Assembly (NCBI GenBank): GCA_037447655.1
Contig: JBBHKE010000908.1
Coordinates: 62,001-126,000 of the forward strand
Reading direction: 5' to 3'
DNA: 64,000 bases
Source of the DNA: Zygnema cylindricum
Taxonomy: Eukaryota; Streptophyta; Zygnematophyceae; Zygnematales; Zygnemataceae
The notes under the pieces are model-generated. The model had not been told where the DNA came from and searched no databases. It was given only the letters and a program-made list of their open reading frames with translations. Below, in pieces: positions 34,803 to 46,413 of the stretch (position 1 is the stretch's first letter; each line of letters opens with the position of its first letter). The translations under genes were made by a program, and so were the position numbers.

Positions 34803-35235
34803 CATAGTTCAAAAGTAGCTGACCGTACGCCCATACAATATGCCTATTGTATGCAAAACATACAATATGGCCTTAAGACCCATATTGTACTGGCCGAAAA
34901 ATGAAATAAAATAGTAACAAGGTTGAGTTGCACATGGATCAAATAGAGAATTAAACGTCATGTCTAAATTTGAAAAAAAATCGGATAAAAAAATCTTTTT
35001 CTGTGAGTTTTGAGCGACTTTTTATTTAAACCGTCAGATTCGGACGATGTGACGATCGTTGATGAAAGTAACGATCTAAGAAGATCACATGAAAAGCCCA
35101 GAACAAAACTTACGATAGGACTATCGTCAGATTCGGACGATCGGACGGTCGCTGATGAAAGTAGCGATCTAAAAAGATCACATGGAAAACCCGTAACACA
35201 ACTTACGCTAAAGGCGGCCTACAAAAGGCCATGAA
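34803..35235 (+). mobile_element. hAT-type MITE H3, right end missing
   Basis: Starts CATAGTTCAAAAGTAG and follows H2 throughout, including both tandem units. It stops at ggcctacaaaaggcc without the terminal repeat. Confidence 0.7.
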
Positions 35236-35829
35236 ACCTATAATTTTCAAGATCGACGTAGGAAGTACGGACTAGTCTACGAGCAGTACAGCTCACCCCG
35301 GCCTGCAGCACACAAAAAATTACAAACGAGCCGTAGAGGACTGCCGTACAAAAGGTCGCCCCTTATTAATATCCTAAATAAACAAACAATTAAAATCAAG
35401 TGAACACAAAAAAACAAAAAAAAAACAGGTAAAAAAATGTATTAAATGAGTCAGTAGGTAGGTAGTGACAGTTCATTCCTTTTGTGGACCCAAATTATAA
35501 TACTTTGTTTAACTAATTAGAAATGAATCTTGCACTTGTATTGCTAGTTTTAACATCATGTCATGTATTTTTTTAAAATAGACGAAATGCCACACCAACA
35601 AATATCTAAACCCTCTTCGATATGGAAAATAGAGAATCGACGATTCCAACTCGATACACGTCATTGATCATTAATACTACAATAGTACCAAATTTGAGAA
35701 TTGGAGCTCAAAAGGTTTTAGCATAAACTACTCTAGAAGGGAGATATTGATTTGATATTTTTAAAGATTTTTCTTCACTGAGAAGTGAAGAAAAGTACAT
35801 AATCAAGCACGAAGTGTCACATATAGTCC
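35236..35829. other. No gene seen
   Basis: No frame or repeat end recognised. It may contain further decayed LINE sequence upstream of 35830. Confidence 0.4.
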
Positions 35830-36530
35830 CACCATGTTTCCAATCCAAGGGAATTCGCGACCCTCTCCTGCATCTTATGTCTTTGCACAGAGTCGAAAGA
35901 ACATTGTGTGACGTAGTTTTTGCAAACCCCATGGGATCCTAGAGTTAATCTTGCGTAGTACAGTACATCAACTCGAGATGCATCTAAGGAACCGAACTAC
36001 GAGCAAACAAATATTTTTGAAATCTTCGTGCCATTTGCTTTGGCAGGTTTTGTCTTTTGTTAGCTGTCTACGTGATTATGCTCATCAATATTTCGAAGGA
36101 ACAATACCTACCAGCCCTTCCCCACCTCTTGTCGAATTTATAAAACCAGTGTATCTCCACTGCCCTTCAACGTGCCGGAGCTTCAACTCTTAGCACAATA
36201 GTGAACAATGGTCGTGGACTTCACGACTTACTGTCACGCAACCCCGTGCATATGGACGATATTCGTATATCTAACCTTTACTTCGGCATAGTATAAGGCT
36301 TTGGGCGGGGGTGTAAAGTAGTTTTTAGATCTAGGTTTGTTCTCTATTTGTGCTTGTAGCTTACAATTCCATATTTTAGTTTTTCTTAAGTTTGTTATGG
36401 TTGAATTATGTAGGCTTTTGTTATCTTGTATCTGTAATGGTTTAAAAAATTGTAAATTTCAATCATGCTTCTTACATGGATGTTTTTAATTTAGCGTTTA
36501 TGGAAATAAAATCCTCCTTCTTTAACGTTG
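35830..36530 (+). pseudogene. Decayed LINE C-terminal end and 3' UTR
   Basis: With frameshifts, the plus strand reads RDASKEPNYEQTNIFEIFVPF at about 35985-36050, then VSTALQRAGAS-like sequence at about 36150-36185, then GRGLHDLLSRNPVHMDDI at about 36210-36262. These align in order with RDAATSKERDYAHRDP, VSVALQRAQAA and RRGLPDLPPRDPIHIHDL of the LINE end at 11835-12720. Only the tail of the endonuclease region is left. The presumed 3' UTR runs to about 36530. Confidence 0.55.
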
Positions 36531-36626
36531 CTAAGCATTAGCGCAGCTGTAAAACTCGACACGTTAGAGGTGTCAAGTATAAAGGCTTTGACGCTTTAAA
36601 ATTTTATACTTTTGCCGACTTTATTA

Positions 36627-36720
36627 AAAAGCGCGATGGTAAACCATCCGAGTCAATAAGAACAAAAGGAAGTAGCATTGCTAAAACTGTAAAACCACAT
36701 AACAAGGGAATAAACAGAAG
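36627..36720 (-). repeat. LINE 3' end fragment
   Basis: Plus-strand aaaaagcgcgatggtaaacc matches aaaaagcacgatggtaaacc at the 3' end of the LINE at 42070. The match continues through aaaactgtaaaacca and aagggaataaa. The fragment is on the minus strand, tail-to-tail with the copy at 35830. Confidence 0.65.
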
Positions 36721-37793
36721 GGATTGAAGTTGGAGGATCCAGAGGATCTTGATTTTAATTGGATTGTTAGTATGTCACGAAATTGCAATGAACCGTGGCG
36801 TTGTCCCCGAGGCCGACTATTGAAAAGTTAACGAACCGGTTTCCTAACTGCCGATAACTGATGGACAAGCCGACCTATATTAACGTATATTATGTTTTGC
36901 TGCCAAACCGCCCTGAAGGCTGTAAGCTTGGCGACATTCCCGTCGAAAAAATCCTTCAATACGAAGAACTCGGTCAGAAAAACAAACAAATGAAAACGTC
37001 ACGGAATGTACACACAGACAGCTGGCACATCGGGCAGGAAAAACAAAATCTAGGGTCTTGAAAAGTAGGACCTGAGTGAAGCCCTTATCCCGTGGTCATT
37101 ATGGTCACCCGTCGTACATTTTTGTTTCACCTCCCAGATTCCGGAAAACCTGGTCAATTGACTTCACATAACACCAGCTTTATGTGTACTTTACTGTATC
37201 TGATCTATAAGAGTAACAGAAGACCTTATGCCGACACGTGGAGACATTTTACAATTTTGAGTGAATTTCGTAAAGCAAGGATTTTTAGGCACATAGGATA
37301 AATAAAGACTTTCCACTTTCCTTTCGCCACATGTCAAACAGTCAATGCACCTAATTTTGTAGGTCATCGGTATTTTCGAGAATGTATGTACGGTACGACT
37401 GAAACAAATTGACCATTTGTGGAAATTTGGCAGCACTCGTCGCTCTGCAACGAATATTAGTGGACGTGAGGTAAAGCTGCCGGATAATATCTTTGTCAGT
37501 TTGTCGGTCTCTTATCCTTGTACGGATATAATACCATTGGTCCAATCTACTACTACTGCCTATCCTATCTGAACTTGCAAGATTCTGAATAGACGGGGAA
37601 GGTAATATATATATATATCTCTATATATATATATAATATTGCCTGTCTGCTGTCCTGTCATGATTCAAAACAAGAAGATCCGGGGATTGCGGTGATAGGG
37701 CCGTATTCCGTTGCAAGTTATATTGGAATTTTAGCGCTTGCTTATTTAAGTTGAGGCATTTTTTGTCGCTTTTGAAAGCGTCATATACGAGAC
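36721..37793. other. No recognisable gene
   Basis: A few short open frames (36861-37061 plus, 37191-37436 minus) without motifs. A short TA microsatellite lies at 37604-37636. Confidence 0.4.
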
Positions 37794-37801
37794 AGCGAAA
37801 C

Positions 37802-38255
37802 CATAGTTTAAAAATAGGTGAAAGTAGGCCCATACAATATGCCTATTGTACGCAAAAAATACAATATGACCTCAAGACCCATATATTGGTCGCAAAATGA
37901 AAAAAAATAGTAACAGGGTTGGGTTGCACATCGATCGATAGAGAATTAAACGTCATGTCTAAATTTTGAAAAACATTCGGACAAAAAAATACTTTTCTTC
38001 GAGTTTTGAGGTATTTTTAATTAAAACCGTCAGATATTGACGATCGGACGGTCGCTGATAAAAGTAGCGATCTAAGAAGATCACATGAAAAGCCCATAAC
38101 ACAACTTACGAAAGGACTATCGTCATATTTGGACGATCGGACGGTCGCTGATCAAAGTAGCGACTTAAGAAGATCACATGGAAAGCCCATAACACGACTT
38201 ACGATAAAGGCGCCGACAAAGGGCCTACAATAGAAACGCCTACTTTTGAACTATG
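37802..38255 (+). mobile_element. hAT-type MITE H4 with perfect 8-bp duplication
   Basis: Ends are CATAGTTTAAAAATAGGTG and, inverted, cgcctacttttgaactatg. Identical 8-bp flanks AGCGAAAC lie at 37794-37801 and 38256-38263. This is the best evidence for the family's insertion type. It has two tandem units of 93 bp starting at 38039 and 38132. No coding sequence. Confidence 0.85.
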
Positions 38256-38312
38256 AGCGAAACCGATTACGATACGTTTCGTTACGGAAGACCGCTCTAT
38301 GTAGGAGAAAGC

Positions 38313-38805
38313 TACACCGCGAATCGCTATTAGCGTACATGACGCTAATTGGGGTACCCCTTTTTTTGGGGCAAATTCTCAAATAGAATAAAGTACGCTA
38401 ATTGTTTTTGCACGTTATTTGAGGTACCCCGCTCAATGCGGTTCATAACTGTAATTTAGTTCCCTTTTAAATAGTGTGGTGTACGGACTGCCAGATCTGT
38501 ACTATTTCGTACATTTTTAAACTTAAAAGTACAGAAAATATAATAATATATAATTGCGTAAATATTTTCCGGCATACGCAGATGTCAAAAAAACGCGACG
38601 GCGTACGAATTGAACAGTTTCGTACATATACATGTTTTAGCGTGGACATATTATGTGCTGAAAATTTTTACAAAGCAGTTTACAAATTAGAGTACATGAT
38701 AAATTAGTATCATGGTGTACCCGAAAAAACACAATTTACCGTAAAGTACGCTAATTGTTTCATTACGCTATCTATTTCATTACGCTAATAGCGATTCACG
38801 GTGTA
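38313..38805. mobile_element. R-family MITE R1
   Basis: The left end tacaccgcgaatcgctatta and right end taatagcgattcacggtgta are inverted, about 25 nt with one mismatch. Repeats of the acgctaatt word occur inside. 493 bp, no coding sequence. The TA at each end may be the target duplication. Confidence 0.65.
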
Positions 38806-38937
38806 CTTGGGGCTTGGGTACGGACCGAACAGCTTTCGCACGGGATGCGATGAATCGTACTTTTTGGAAACTGATGCAAAAGTACCTGCCAGGCTGTCCA
38901 CCAAATCTAAAGTACGTACTAAGGGCGAGGCGGTCCG

Positions 38938-39052
38938 TCCGTCTGTCTGGTTGCCTCTGTCGGTGCGCGCGTGTGTGTCGGTGTGCGCGTGTGTGTGTGG
39001 GTGTATGTGCGTGTGCATGCGTGTGTCTGCGAGTTGGCTAGACTGCCGGGCA
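38938..39052 (+). repeat. GT-rich alternating purine-pyrimidine stretch
   Basis: Runs of gtgtgtgtcggtgtgcgcgt type. Low complexity, with Z-DNA potential. Open frames across it are not genes. Confidence 0.7.
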
Positions 39053-39945
39053 GTCAGTTATGTTTTTGCCAGGCAGTCAGTTTCTTTTTTTGCTCGTGGT
39101 ACGTCTTGCGTAGCACATGCAGTGTGCTACACCATCATTATTATTTATTATAATTAATAACACTAATTCAGTCCTGACTTTCTCTGGCCGCAAATCACAA
39201 AATAGTGTTAGAAACAGTATTTGAGGTTGTAGCATAATACCCGTCACTTCTCCTTGCACAGAACAAGTTTTATATATTATCAAATACTTAACGCTAATAA
39301 CGATGGGCAGTGAAGTGTATAATGAACGTACACAATGTATCGCTATTAGTAGTGTTGTGCATCTATTGTTGGCCTTACCGATAATCAAAATGTGATTGGT
39401 TAGATATATCGTTATGAAATTTATCGCAATGCTTTATAGTTATATCATCCCAATACGAGCGATATAAATAACGCGATAGTTGGCTTCGCTTTTATAGTTT
39501 TTTTGTTTATTCGTTATTATGCCCTCGTATCCTTTTTCAAAAAATGTTCTTAAGCCTAAAATTGTTTTCCTACATACCCTTTATATGATAGATATGTTAC
39601 TGCATGAAGGAAAACTATTATATACGTACATATTTAGATTTCAACTGATTGAAAGATGTAAAGTTTACTAAATTGGAAATTCCTTTGGGTTTGGAGCAAA
39701 CAGTTTTAAGAGGCTAAAAACGATGTTCTCCACTTAGTGTTTACACTATGTTGATCTGCTTGAACAATTGTGTCAATGGCTCCTTATCGATATTCAATAT
39801 GTACCCAATTGTGGGTACCCAAAACTCGATGTATCGCTCGAATAAATCAAGAACCTTACCATCACGATATTTTACAGATCTATCGGCTTGATGTGATGAT
39901 AAATTTATACCACGAAATATCCAAGACACGTTGGGTTGTAGAATA

Positions 39946-39979
<34 letters not shown>

Positions 39980-40582
39980 TTCCATCCGGCTCCCTCCGAC
40001 GGGGGGGGGGGGGGGGGGGAGGGGGGTCTGCCGTACGTTGTTTTGTACTTTGTTTTCGTACTACAACCGTCCTCACCCCCACCACCCTTTAAATATAGCG
40101 AGATATTTTTTGTTGGTTTTGGAGCGATATATCGAGCCCTCTAACCGTTCGATGTTCGATATATTAAATATCGAATTCATCGCGATAACAATTTTTTCGA
40201 TACACAACATTATTAAACAAAATTAGACCTTTGTTTTATTCTTTATTTTTGTTCATATATGTATATTTTTTGCCACTTGAACCTTTTTACGTGCACATAC
40301 GCCGAAGTGTAAATATGATAATTGCGATTGAACGCTATTGCAATTTCACATTTTCGAAATTGTCCATTTCCAATTGAAAACCAGAAATGTGTGTTTGGAG
40401 AAAAGACGTTTTACGTAGTGAAAATCATAAACACTTACAGCGATATACCGTGGAATTTTACAAGAAAATTGTTCGTGACATTTTTTACTGGTTGGGTATT
40501 TTTCAGATAAAAAAAGGGACTGTCAAGACCACAATGAGTGAATCTGTATAACCATTATAGGCTCACCCGATCTTTTGTCTAC
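39053..40582. other. No gene; homopolymer C and G pair at 39951-40026
   Basis: R-family end words occur at 39290-39355. A run of 29 C, a 21-nt spacer, 19 G, an A and 6 G stand at 39951-40026. A weak match to the R-related repeat lies at 40230-40470. Nothing coding. Confidence 0.45.
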
Positions 40583-41661
40583 TACACCCTGAGTCGCTGT
40601 TAACGTTAAAACGTGAAACGTCTCCAAAATTTGACTCTCAAACCTAAAAAAAAATAATAGCTCTAATTTTTTTTCTACGTTAATATAGGTATTATATAAT
40701 TAACGGTATTAACCATAATTTATACAATTTTTCAATAGTGTAATGTACAAAATGTGTTATTCAATACTAAAATTGCTTGTTGTTTGGTACAATCGTACAA
40801 AACGAGTGTTAGATAAAGGCGTCCACACGCAAAAGTGAGTGCGTCGACACCAAAATGCGCCCTCAAATTTGATTTCGATAGACAAATACCGGGGAAAATC
40901 ACACAAACATGTTTTCGCATGTTCATCGTGAACACAAGCTATACTGGCTACACTATGGGAAAAGTGTACAGAAATTTGCATTATTGAATGAAATTAGAGT
41001 GTTTTTTTTTGGCGAAGGGCATGTTACCCAAATTAGTGGGAATAACACCATTTATTTTTGAACACTACACCGCGAATCGCTATTAGCGTCAAGATATAAA
41101 TAGTGTAAAGAAAAATAGTGTCATCAACGCTGATTGGGAATTTCAAAAAAAAAAAAAAACATTTACTCTAATTTTTTACCAACTCTAATTTGGGTTTTTC
41201 CAAAAAAAATTACTCGTCGTAAATATGTTTACGCTAATAAAGGTAAGCGTACAAAATTTGACAAATCATCACAAATCGTACGTTCACATGGTCGACCACG
41301 CGGTTGTCGGACGAATATGTGCGAACGTGAATTTTGACAACTCGATTTCATATTTTTTTTAGAGCGCAAATTCACATGCGTGCGCGGTTATGTTAAATAA
41401 TTTCTTGTACTTTTTCACTTATAAAAGGTACATTTTGAACGGTATGACATTGACCGCACACCATACTATTTAAATCGCAGTGTGCTTTCGTTTTTAACGC
41501 TTATTGGAACAGAACCCTAAAAGGCGTGAAGATAAAAATAAAATTATTAATTTTATTTAAGAATTTGTGTCAAATATTAGGGGAACCGAATTAGCGTTAT
41601 TTACGCTAAGAGCGATTTGCGGTGTAATTATATCTTAACGCTAATAGCGATTCACGGTTTA
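40583..41661. mobile_element. R-family element with a second R element inside
   Basis: Outer ends are tacaccctgagtcgctgtta (40583) and aatagcgattcacggttta (to 41661). Inner ends are tacaccgcgaatcgctatta (41066) and aagagcgatttgcggtgta (to 41626). Two left ends followed by two right ends suggest nesting. No transposase frame was found. Confidence 0.5.
41066..41626. mobile_element. Inner R-family MITE
   Basis: 561 bp between inverted R ends, nested in 40583-41661. No coding capacity. Confidence 0.5.
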
Positions 41662-42069
41662 CTGCAGTAAACTATCCAGAACCGTACATCCCAAACAGTA
41701 CCAATCAGGTTGCATCAATCGAAAATGATTCTTATGTACAGAAATGAATCTCAACATCCTGAACATTTGTCGTTTTTGGAAGCGTAGGTCATGGATTCTT
41801 CTGTCGCTCATAGATTCTGCCAAAGATTTTGCAATCATGTTAGAAATCTACAAGATTTTGGTTGATTCTTCGATCAATGTATTTTTAGGAGAGTTCATTG
41901 AGAAGCGTTATTAGAGTAGAAAATCATTAGTGTAGGGGAAAAACACTGTTTATATTAATTGTCTGGGTATAATGAACTAAAGCAAACAAAACATTAATAC
42001 TAATTAATATAAACCCACACTAGTTCTAATACACATTCCCGTAGTGTTTCCGAATTTCCACTGTAAAAA
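41662..42069. other. No gene seen
   Basis: Spacer before the LINE 3' end. Nothing recognised. Confidence 0.4.
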
Positions 42070-42091
42070 ATGCAGGATAAATTAAAAAGCA

Positions 42092-42107
42092 CGATGGTAA
42101 ACCATCG
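42092..42107 (-). other. LINE 3' terminal hairpin
   Basis: CGATGGT and ACCATCG stems, followed in sense by gtgctttttaattta. A probable recognition structure for the element's RT, by analogy with R2-type elements. Confidence 0.5.
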
Positions 42108-42299
42108 GAGTCCGAGGGTACAAAACGGGTGGCATGGCCGAAACTGAAAAACTACCAGCAAGGGAATAAAAAAACATCACAACAAAAACAAAAAGAAAAG
42201 AACAAGGAAAATAAAGCACCAAAACTCAAAATGAAAAGCAGAACAACTGACAAAACCAAAACTACAACCCCAACCCCAACCCAATTAAATAACTACGAA

Positions 42300-45200
42300 A
42301 AGCAACCCCGTAAGTCCCCCCATCCGGAAGAGCACGTTGAGGGAGTTCCGAAACCCGACGATGATCTATAGCGGTAACAGCCGATCGGAGGAGAATAGAA
42401 ACATGCACTCATTGTAAAGCCACAGATAAGCGTTGACGATAAAAAGAAGTAAGGACCGAAGGAGGAGGGCTCCCATGTCCTCGGCGCTCGAAAGCACATC
42501 GAGCACAAGTATGGAGAAACTCGTCCATTGCAACACCCAGACAACCAAAGATCTCGACCGTCATCGGAATAAAGTCATCCATAGGGTCCCAGTGGGCATA
42601 ATCACGCTCTTTCGCCTTAGCGGCATCACGAGCCGCCACCCCAACATGTCGAGCCGCCTGACCAACAACTGTGAAGTAGGGTTCACCAAAACAATATCAC
42701 CGAAGATGCAACGGGCACCATCAAGAAAAACAACATCGATCCGACGCTTGGGAATAATATGAGAAACCTCTCGATGCACAGAAAAGCCCCCATCTGAAGC
42801 GATATTTGCAACGACATCGCGAATAGTGTCGTGCACTTGGATCAAATCTCCCCCATGGAAGCAACAAAGCAAATGGACACTATCGGGCCCCAAAACGTGA
42901 CCACAGGCAGAAACAAAGAGCCAAGTAAAGGAGGATGGGGGAGGCCAAGGCAAAACCGCAAGGCAGTGGTGAACTAAGCTGGTGAGAATCGGAGAGTGGA
43001 CAAAATCGGTGTAGCCAAAAGCCAAGACCCACAACCAGGTCCACCACAAGAGAGAAGACGGGCACGAGAAGAATCGAAGGGAAGCGCCTTAAGAAGGTCG
43101 GATTTAATGGCGGCCACAACCCGATCAGAAATCGATTCTTGGACAAGCTCAACAGATTTTGTAACAAGGGTGGAGAAAATTGGCACATCCACTAGGGCAC
43201 GGGGAGGAAAAGAACATGACCCGTCCAATAGAGATCGCTGGAAAGGGAACACACAATTTGAAACCCGGGGGATAACAGTAGCTAGAATGGGGGTGTCCCC
43301 AGTAAAGAAAAGGGAAACAAGATTGGAGGCAATAAGACACCAACTTCCCAAATAAGCAGCGGGAGCAACACGAGCAGTGGATAATAGACCCAACCCCCCC
43401 AGTAGAGACAGGGAGGGATGCATGAATGCGGGCCGATGGCCCAAACTCGCGATCAAATGCCCCACGACCTAACATAGTGTGGAGGACGTTCATGAGGCGA
43501 TCGTCAAAAGCAGAGAGAGAGGAGATAAATGTCGCAGTGGGAGGGGAAGTACGAGTAAGGTAAGAAAGGCGGTGGGGAAAACACCTAGTTAACATAGCAA
43601 AAGCACCTTGGGGATCGAGAAGGTGAGGAAGATCGTCCACTTGGACCATATCTGTTTGTAAAGGATCATGCAGGAATTGGGTCACGAAAGTATCCGAACC
43701 AAGGGGGCAACCCAGCACCCGAATGCCATCTGAGGGAGAAGGGGTTTGAAAACCAGAAGGGGGAGTAAACGAAAGGGGAATATCATGAGGAGACCAAATA
43801 GCACACTTCGACGGTTGGACTGAAAGGTTGAGTTCGGCCAAACGTTTTTTGAAAAAATCATATGCAACACGACTTGTTCTCTGGGCCCAATTATGTGCGT
43901 ATCATCTGCGATCAAAGGGAAAAGGCAAGAAGGGAAGGCGGCTGCGGAGGCACAAAGGGCCCGATAATGGGCGAGGGCGAACAAAGATATGCCCAGAGGG
44001 TCGCCTTGGCGATGTAGCAAAGAAGAGAGGAATGAGATCACTATCGGCCGAGAAGGAAAGGCTGTTTGTTAAAGAATATAAAGCCCTCACAAAGGGAAAT
44101 AATTGGACAATCGGAGATGGAGCCGCCATAAACTTTGAAAAAATCACGTTCCGATCCACCGTATTAAAGGCATTGGAAACGTCGATTTGAAGGACCAACC
44201 AATCTGGATGTACATCCAACAAAGCCCGAATCCAATGGTCCATGGCCTCACAACACCCTGTCGTGGCCACTCCAAAATGACGACGAGAAAAATAATTATA
44301 GAAAGCTGGTTGGAGCTGGAGACATATTGCACGAGCCACCAAACTATATAAAACCTCTCCCACGGCGATAGGGCGGATCCCACTATTAGGTTTGGCGACT
44401 GCCACAAGGCGGGACGCCGTGAGAAGATCAAAAATCTGAGGGGGAACATCCCTACTAGCAATAAGAGAACATACTCGAAAAAACACATCGAACCCCCGGG
44501 CACCCGATTCAGGGGGCAAAACATCGCGAAACAACTCATACACTGTGCTCGAGCCCCCCTCCGCTGAAAGGTGAGGATAAGAGCTAAGAGCCTTAATGAA
44601 AACCTCGCGATCCAAAGTTAAACTCTCAAAGGGCTCAAAGGCGTGGATGGAAGGGGGTAAAGCGGAAGGTGCAAGAGGGTAAAGAGCTCGAAGGACCTCA
44701 ATAGTGGAAGAAGATCCGGGGGTAGGGGTGAATGGCTGTAGGGCCCGAATCGCTCGAGAAAGCTCACCAACACGGCCTTAGTGAATTGCTCGACGATAAG
44801 AGGTCGGGACATCTGATGGCCTAGGTGGCCGACGTGGTATGAAAGAGGTGCTCGATGCCCGATCCTCATGCTCAGCGTGGAGAGCATTCCACTCACGACG
44901 AAAGAATCGGCTACAACGCGCCATAGTTTCTTTAGCCCCATTGCCCCCACCACGACCTAGAAGGACTAGCACCCAGAGAGAGTATAATAAGAAGAAGGTG
45001 CCAAGGAGCAATGTCCGACGGGTTTGAGGAAATGTGGGACAAGGGGAGGTGGAGGGTATCTTGTACTATTGTCCAGACGACAATGCGTATACAGGTGTAC
45101 AATCGCGGGAGGGGAGCTCCTAAATTGTGAGCCCCCAAAACATCTAACTCATGCACGAAATTCGAATCCTCATCTGTGGGACCGGAAGGGAGTGTGATCG

Positions 45201-45402
45201 ACGACGATTGAGGAGAGGTGATAGAAAAAAGACCACACATGGTTATACAATGTCGACAACTTCGTGTGTGAAGGGAAATACTGGCCCCAGCGGCAAAAAG
45301 GTTGTGACACCCAGGACATTCCAAACGCATAGAAGATTTACGAGGTTTGGGTGGAGGTGGGGGAGGGAGAAGGGAATAAGAAAGGCTTCCGGACATGGTC
45401 AA
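42300..45402 (-). pseudogene. LINE polyprotein: zinc finger, RT, CCHC, endonuclease (frameshifted)
   Basis: In sense order: an N-terminal zinc-finger-like CPGCHNLFAAGASISLHTRSC at about 45255-45320; RT finger region IRPIAVGEVLYSLVARAI at about 44330-44385; first catalytic block LVLQIDVSNAFNTVDR at about 44150-44200; RQGDPLG at about 43995-44015; IADDTHI (the xxDD box) at about 43895-43915; thumb PSDGIRVLGCPLGSDTF at about 43680-43735; then GGVGSI / GGLGLLST and AYLGSW near 43340-43400; a cluster with HLLCCFHGG at about 42850-42875; and RRIDVVFLDGARCIFGD at about 42690-42740, fitting the R-P-D, x12-14, D endonuclease pattern. At least five frame changes make it inactive. It would nick target DNA and prime reverse transcription from the nick. 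The clade assignment is inferred from domain order. Confidence 0.7.
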
Positions 45403-45491
45403 TAAGCCAAATAAGCCATGGGAATTGGGAGGGTGGGGAGTGGAAGAGAGGGTTCAAGTATCAGTTTTGGGTGTGTAAGGGGTATAGGGGA

Positions 45492-46413
45492 TGGAATTCT
45501 GTGTCCCCCATTGGACTACAAAATTTAGGAGGCCTCTAGATAGTTTTTGGCTAACCCCTCTTCAGCTAGGATCATAGATTCCCAAGTATGCCAACAAGCA
45601 ATTTGACTGCATCTAGGTGCAATCTGGACTCCCGTGAGTGCGTTGAAAAAGAAATCAGTGAAAACGCCCAACCAGGCGATTAGTTATCAAATGGCAAAGA
45701 TGCCAAAATATATACAACCTCATTGGAAGAGAGAGGCGCCTACCTCCTAAATCTCCTAAGTCTCAAACCCCTCTCACAAACCCTATCTACTGATGTATGA
45801 ACGAATGAGAGAACTGTAAAGAACAGTAAGGTACTATGGCCGTCGTACTTTATGTATGGTCTGTGTATGACTCGGCCATTGAGTAGATGCCTGCCCCCTT
45901 CAGACTTGTCCTCATGCTCTCCGGGATTCCCGCTTCCCAATATTATCTTGTCACGTGGCGCCAGGTCATGTTACTCCCAAAAACCGCCAAAGCCACCATT
46001 CAGTAATCTCGATGATGATGCCTACCGTCGGATCCAAATCGGGTTGAAATTTTGGCCGTTGTAAATCAATGTCCGGTAAATTTGTTTCGTGCGGTTTTAC
46101 GTTCGCACTATATTTTATTTTGTATCTATATTACTTATCCGTAATTTTTTTGATCGTATTAATGAACTTTAACATGTTCAAATACTTATCACACCCAATG
46201 TACTCTAACGAACTTCAACGATAGACCGGCTAAAGCTGACGGCTACGCCTCCCTCTGTCGCTGGGAGGTTCGAGTCCTGCTGGACTTAACCTTTTTGTTA
46301 GAAGTGACTTATATCACTTCATATGACCCGCCTAAGGAGCCAAGGCAACCATGGCTCCACCACCCTCTCTCTCTTTCAGTGACTACGACAACTATAGGAG
46401 ATAGAGAGGAGAG
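45492..46413 (-). repeat. 3' LTR of element E, first part
   Basis: Similar to the LTR of C in its first 60 bases (attggactaca, then ctctagatagttttt). It is split by element B at a GAGAG target site; the remaining 88 bp lie at 63786-63873. Confidence 0.75.
46222..46292 (+). promoter_or_regulatory. Antisense tRNA-like module in LTR of E
   Basis: GGTTCGAGTCC at 46267-46277 is a perfect B box (GGTTCRANNCC). TAGACCGGCTAA at 46222-46233 is at the A-box place but a poor match. Opposite to the element's sense. Confidence 0.55.

Larger units (their letters stand above)
42070..45491 (-). mobile_element. Non-LTR retrotransposon with restriction-like endonuclease
   Basis: About 3.4 kb on the minus strand with the order zinc finger, RT, CCHC and endonuclease, then a 3' UTR ending in a hairpin at 42092-42107. 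No LTRs. Single-frame layout with a C-terminal endonuclease is that of the early-branching LINEs (R2, NeSL, CRE and related clades), which lack an N-terminal APE nuclease. Two more 3' ends of the family lie at 11835-12930 and 35830-36720. The 5' end is cut or bounded by the LTR of element E at 45492. Confidence 0.75.

Noticed and set aside
38801-39157. Cysteine- and valine-rich open frames over the GT-rich stretch
   Set aside because: They translate a GT microsatellite-like sequence in several frames.
42265-42287. Telomeric repeat at aaccccaacccc
   Set aside because: Only a few imperfect units inside the LINE 3' UTR, not the plant telomere unit.
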